Source: Sphaeroforma sirkka
Taxonomy: Eukaryota; Opisthokonta; Ichthyosporea; Ichthyophonida
Direction of reading: 5' to 3'
DNA length: 47,500 bases
Assembly: GCA_001586965.3 (NCBI GenBank)
Contig: LUCW03001649.1
Location: forward strand, 20,001-67,500
In this document: positions 41,941 to 47,500 of the stretch, in pieces
Layout of the letters: each line of letters begins with the position of its first letter
Position numbering within the stretch: the stretch's first letter is position 1
Translations under genes and position numbers: made by a program
The notes under the pieces: generated by a model
Databases searched by the model: none
Seen by the model: only the letters and a program-made list of their open reading frames with translations
Told to the model about the DNA's origin: nothing

Positions 41941-43330
41941 AATATGCAGGTGCGCTATAGACGTGCCGGGTTTGACACCATTTATTGTTGTGATCACGCA
42001 CTCGCTGTAGTGGCGGATATATGACAGCGTTCCAGTTGTAAAATTACATTACACATAGCCTCGTATGCATATAACCCATTTAAATACATTTGCAGTCTTG
42101 ACTGGATGGACAAGCTACTATCGGTAAAGACGATCTACTTATATGCTGGTGGAGAAAGATTCTGGAAATACCATCAACACTCAACACTGATATTTAATTT
42201 TGAATATTTTGTTTTGCAATAATTAATACATACAAGATATGTAGTCTTTTTAAAAAAAAGAAAACAAAAAAGAAACTGGAGTATATATAGATCTGGAGCA
42301 GATTCAGGCTTTTTACTTTTCATGGTTTTATGTTAGTAGGGGCTATGTTATATGTAGTGTCATAGACTCCTAGCCCCCTAAAAGTGTTTTTTTTTTTTAG
42401 GGAGGCTGTGTTAAGATAACTTAAGAACTTGAGATAGTATGACCTACTGCCTCTGGGGAAGACGGGACAGAGAAGAGTATTCACTCCACTGGGGCATAGC
42501 CCTTTATTGTTTGGTTTGAAGGTCATGACTGGGAACGGTTTTTAAGTCTGATTGCATATTAGTCACACAGTCTCCAGAGGCTATGGAGGTACATACATAC
42601 AGACTGCCGCCCAAGTCACGCAAAGCTAATTCCATTCGCCGTTAAATAGCGGGGGGTGGCCTGGACTACTAGAGCTGTAGTAGTGAGACAATTGGAGTTG
42701 ATAGCCTGATACATAGCCCAAACAGTACAACACGCACCGTTCGGCGAGGTCATTGGCCTGTTAACTGGCGTTGAGCACCAGAAGACAGTCCAACGGTTGC
42801 TGTACCGCCTTTCTTCCGCCGTTTTAGGACTGCGCCATATAAATGGGATTCAGACCAACCGAATTGGGCGGAAATTGTCATATAGTGTCTATACAAGTAA
42901 AGATACACAAATGACAATACAAGAGTATCTATACATCGATTGTCCACACTAATCGAGCCGCTGAGTCATATCTGAATCTTTACATGAATGCTGTGGTGCA
43001 ATGCAGGGAGTTCTCCCGACAACCCTTTTACTAGTCAGGTACAGCTGGATGAAGCCACTCTACCGCTAGCCGAGAAGTCAACCTACGCTTGGATCACCTC
43101 AACGCCATTTTTGCCGACTATCACGCAGTCATAGTCGCCCAGCTCTAATTTAACAAGCTGTAAGGGAGTATTGTGAAGGACACAATCATCATCAGTAGTT
43201 GTGCCAGGTATGCTTAACAATTGTACTCCGGGTGATACTCTCCAGATAGCACTTACAGCTGAAGCTGCTGCGGGCCTAAAATGAGCAGGGACATTGAACA
43301 TACAATAGAGCACTGGAAACCTGCAGGTAT
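41941..43330. other. Intergenic region, with a possible alternative 3' exon of the next gene
   Basis: No complete gene. At 43083-43154 a minus frame after a strong acceptor (CTCCCTTACAG) reads LVKLELGDYDCVIVGKNG and ends at a TAG. It could replace the last exon of the unidentified gene if that exon splices at its GAGTGG/GTCGAT site. T- and A-runs lie near 42250 and 42388. Confidence 0.4.
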
Positions 43331-47225
<3,895 letters not shown>

Positions 47226-47500
47226 CTTTGAAAGGGTCTTACGGTTCCTATATGGTACGGACAGAACATACGCAACCCCATAGTGTTGTGAGACAAGCGT
47301 ATTTGTATTGTTGAACGAGATGAAGTATGTCAACAATCCCATCTTGTGATATCTTCTGAATATCTGATAGTCCAACACGAGGCCAGGCATAGAAACTAAA
47401 AGTATACCTAAAACAGCATCAACCACAAAAGAGACATGTTTATATACACAATCAGACGACCGTGCCTAATTAAATCACACCTAGTAGGCAGGCCCATTAG
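47226..47500. other. Window end, no supported feature
   Basis: A minus frame (about 47420-47340) contains a hydrophobic stretch VVDAVLGILLVSMPGLVL that could be a signal or membrane segment of an upstream exon. No start or splice evidence decides it. Confidence 0.25.

Overview
This is an intron-rich eukaryotic nuclear window. Most recognisable genes have 6 to 13 exons with GT-AG introns, the DNA is AT-leaning and full of (TA)n and (TG)n microsatellites, and I see no operon, CRISPR array, rRNA or tRNA. The gene set (DGAT2, GDAP1-like, arrestin-domain, PPCS, zeta-crystallin-like reductase, TBC1D12/14-like) fits a unicellular relative of animals or fungi. An ichthyosporean-like holozoan is my best guess, by inference only. 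All exon models were built by hand from splice sites, reading-phase continuity and family resemblance.

Layout: 308-497 (-) terminal exon of an ankyrin-like gene; 2378-5500 (+) DGAT2 acyltransferase, 7 exons; 5501-7898 no gene recognised; 7899-9131 (-) intronless TauD/TfdA dioxygenase, divergent from 9497-13017 (+) GDAP1-like tail-anchored GST-fold protein, 7 exons; 13.4-14.1 kb TA microsatellites; 15478-18556 (-) arrestin-domain protein, 9 exons; 18.7-21.9 kb low-complexity and dispersed-repeat block; 22848-26193 (-) phosphopantothenate-cysteine ligase, 6 exons; 28896-31852 (+) zeta-crystallin-like quinone reductase, 8 exons; 32123-32275 (+) small ORF; 33527-41523 (-) TBC1D12/14-like RabGAP, about 13 exons; 43331-47225 (-) a multi-exon gene I cannot identify, open toward the window end.

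The genes are housekeeping or membrane-trafficking functions (triacylglycerol synthesis, CoA synthesis, Rab and cargo regulation, mitochondrial outer membrane). They are not an obvious functional cluster.

The most striking feature is structural. Several tandem duplications straddle exon-intron boundaries and leave decoy splice sites in introns: the acceptor of DGAT2 exon 4 (105-bp units), the donor of DGAT2 exon 1, the donors of GDAP1-like exons 5 and 6, and a frameshifted copy of PPCS exon 6. These look like intermediates in splice-site or exon duplication and are the best lead here.
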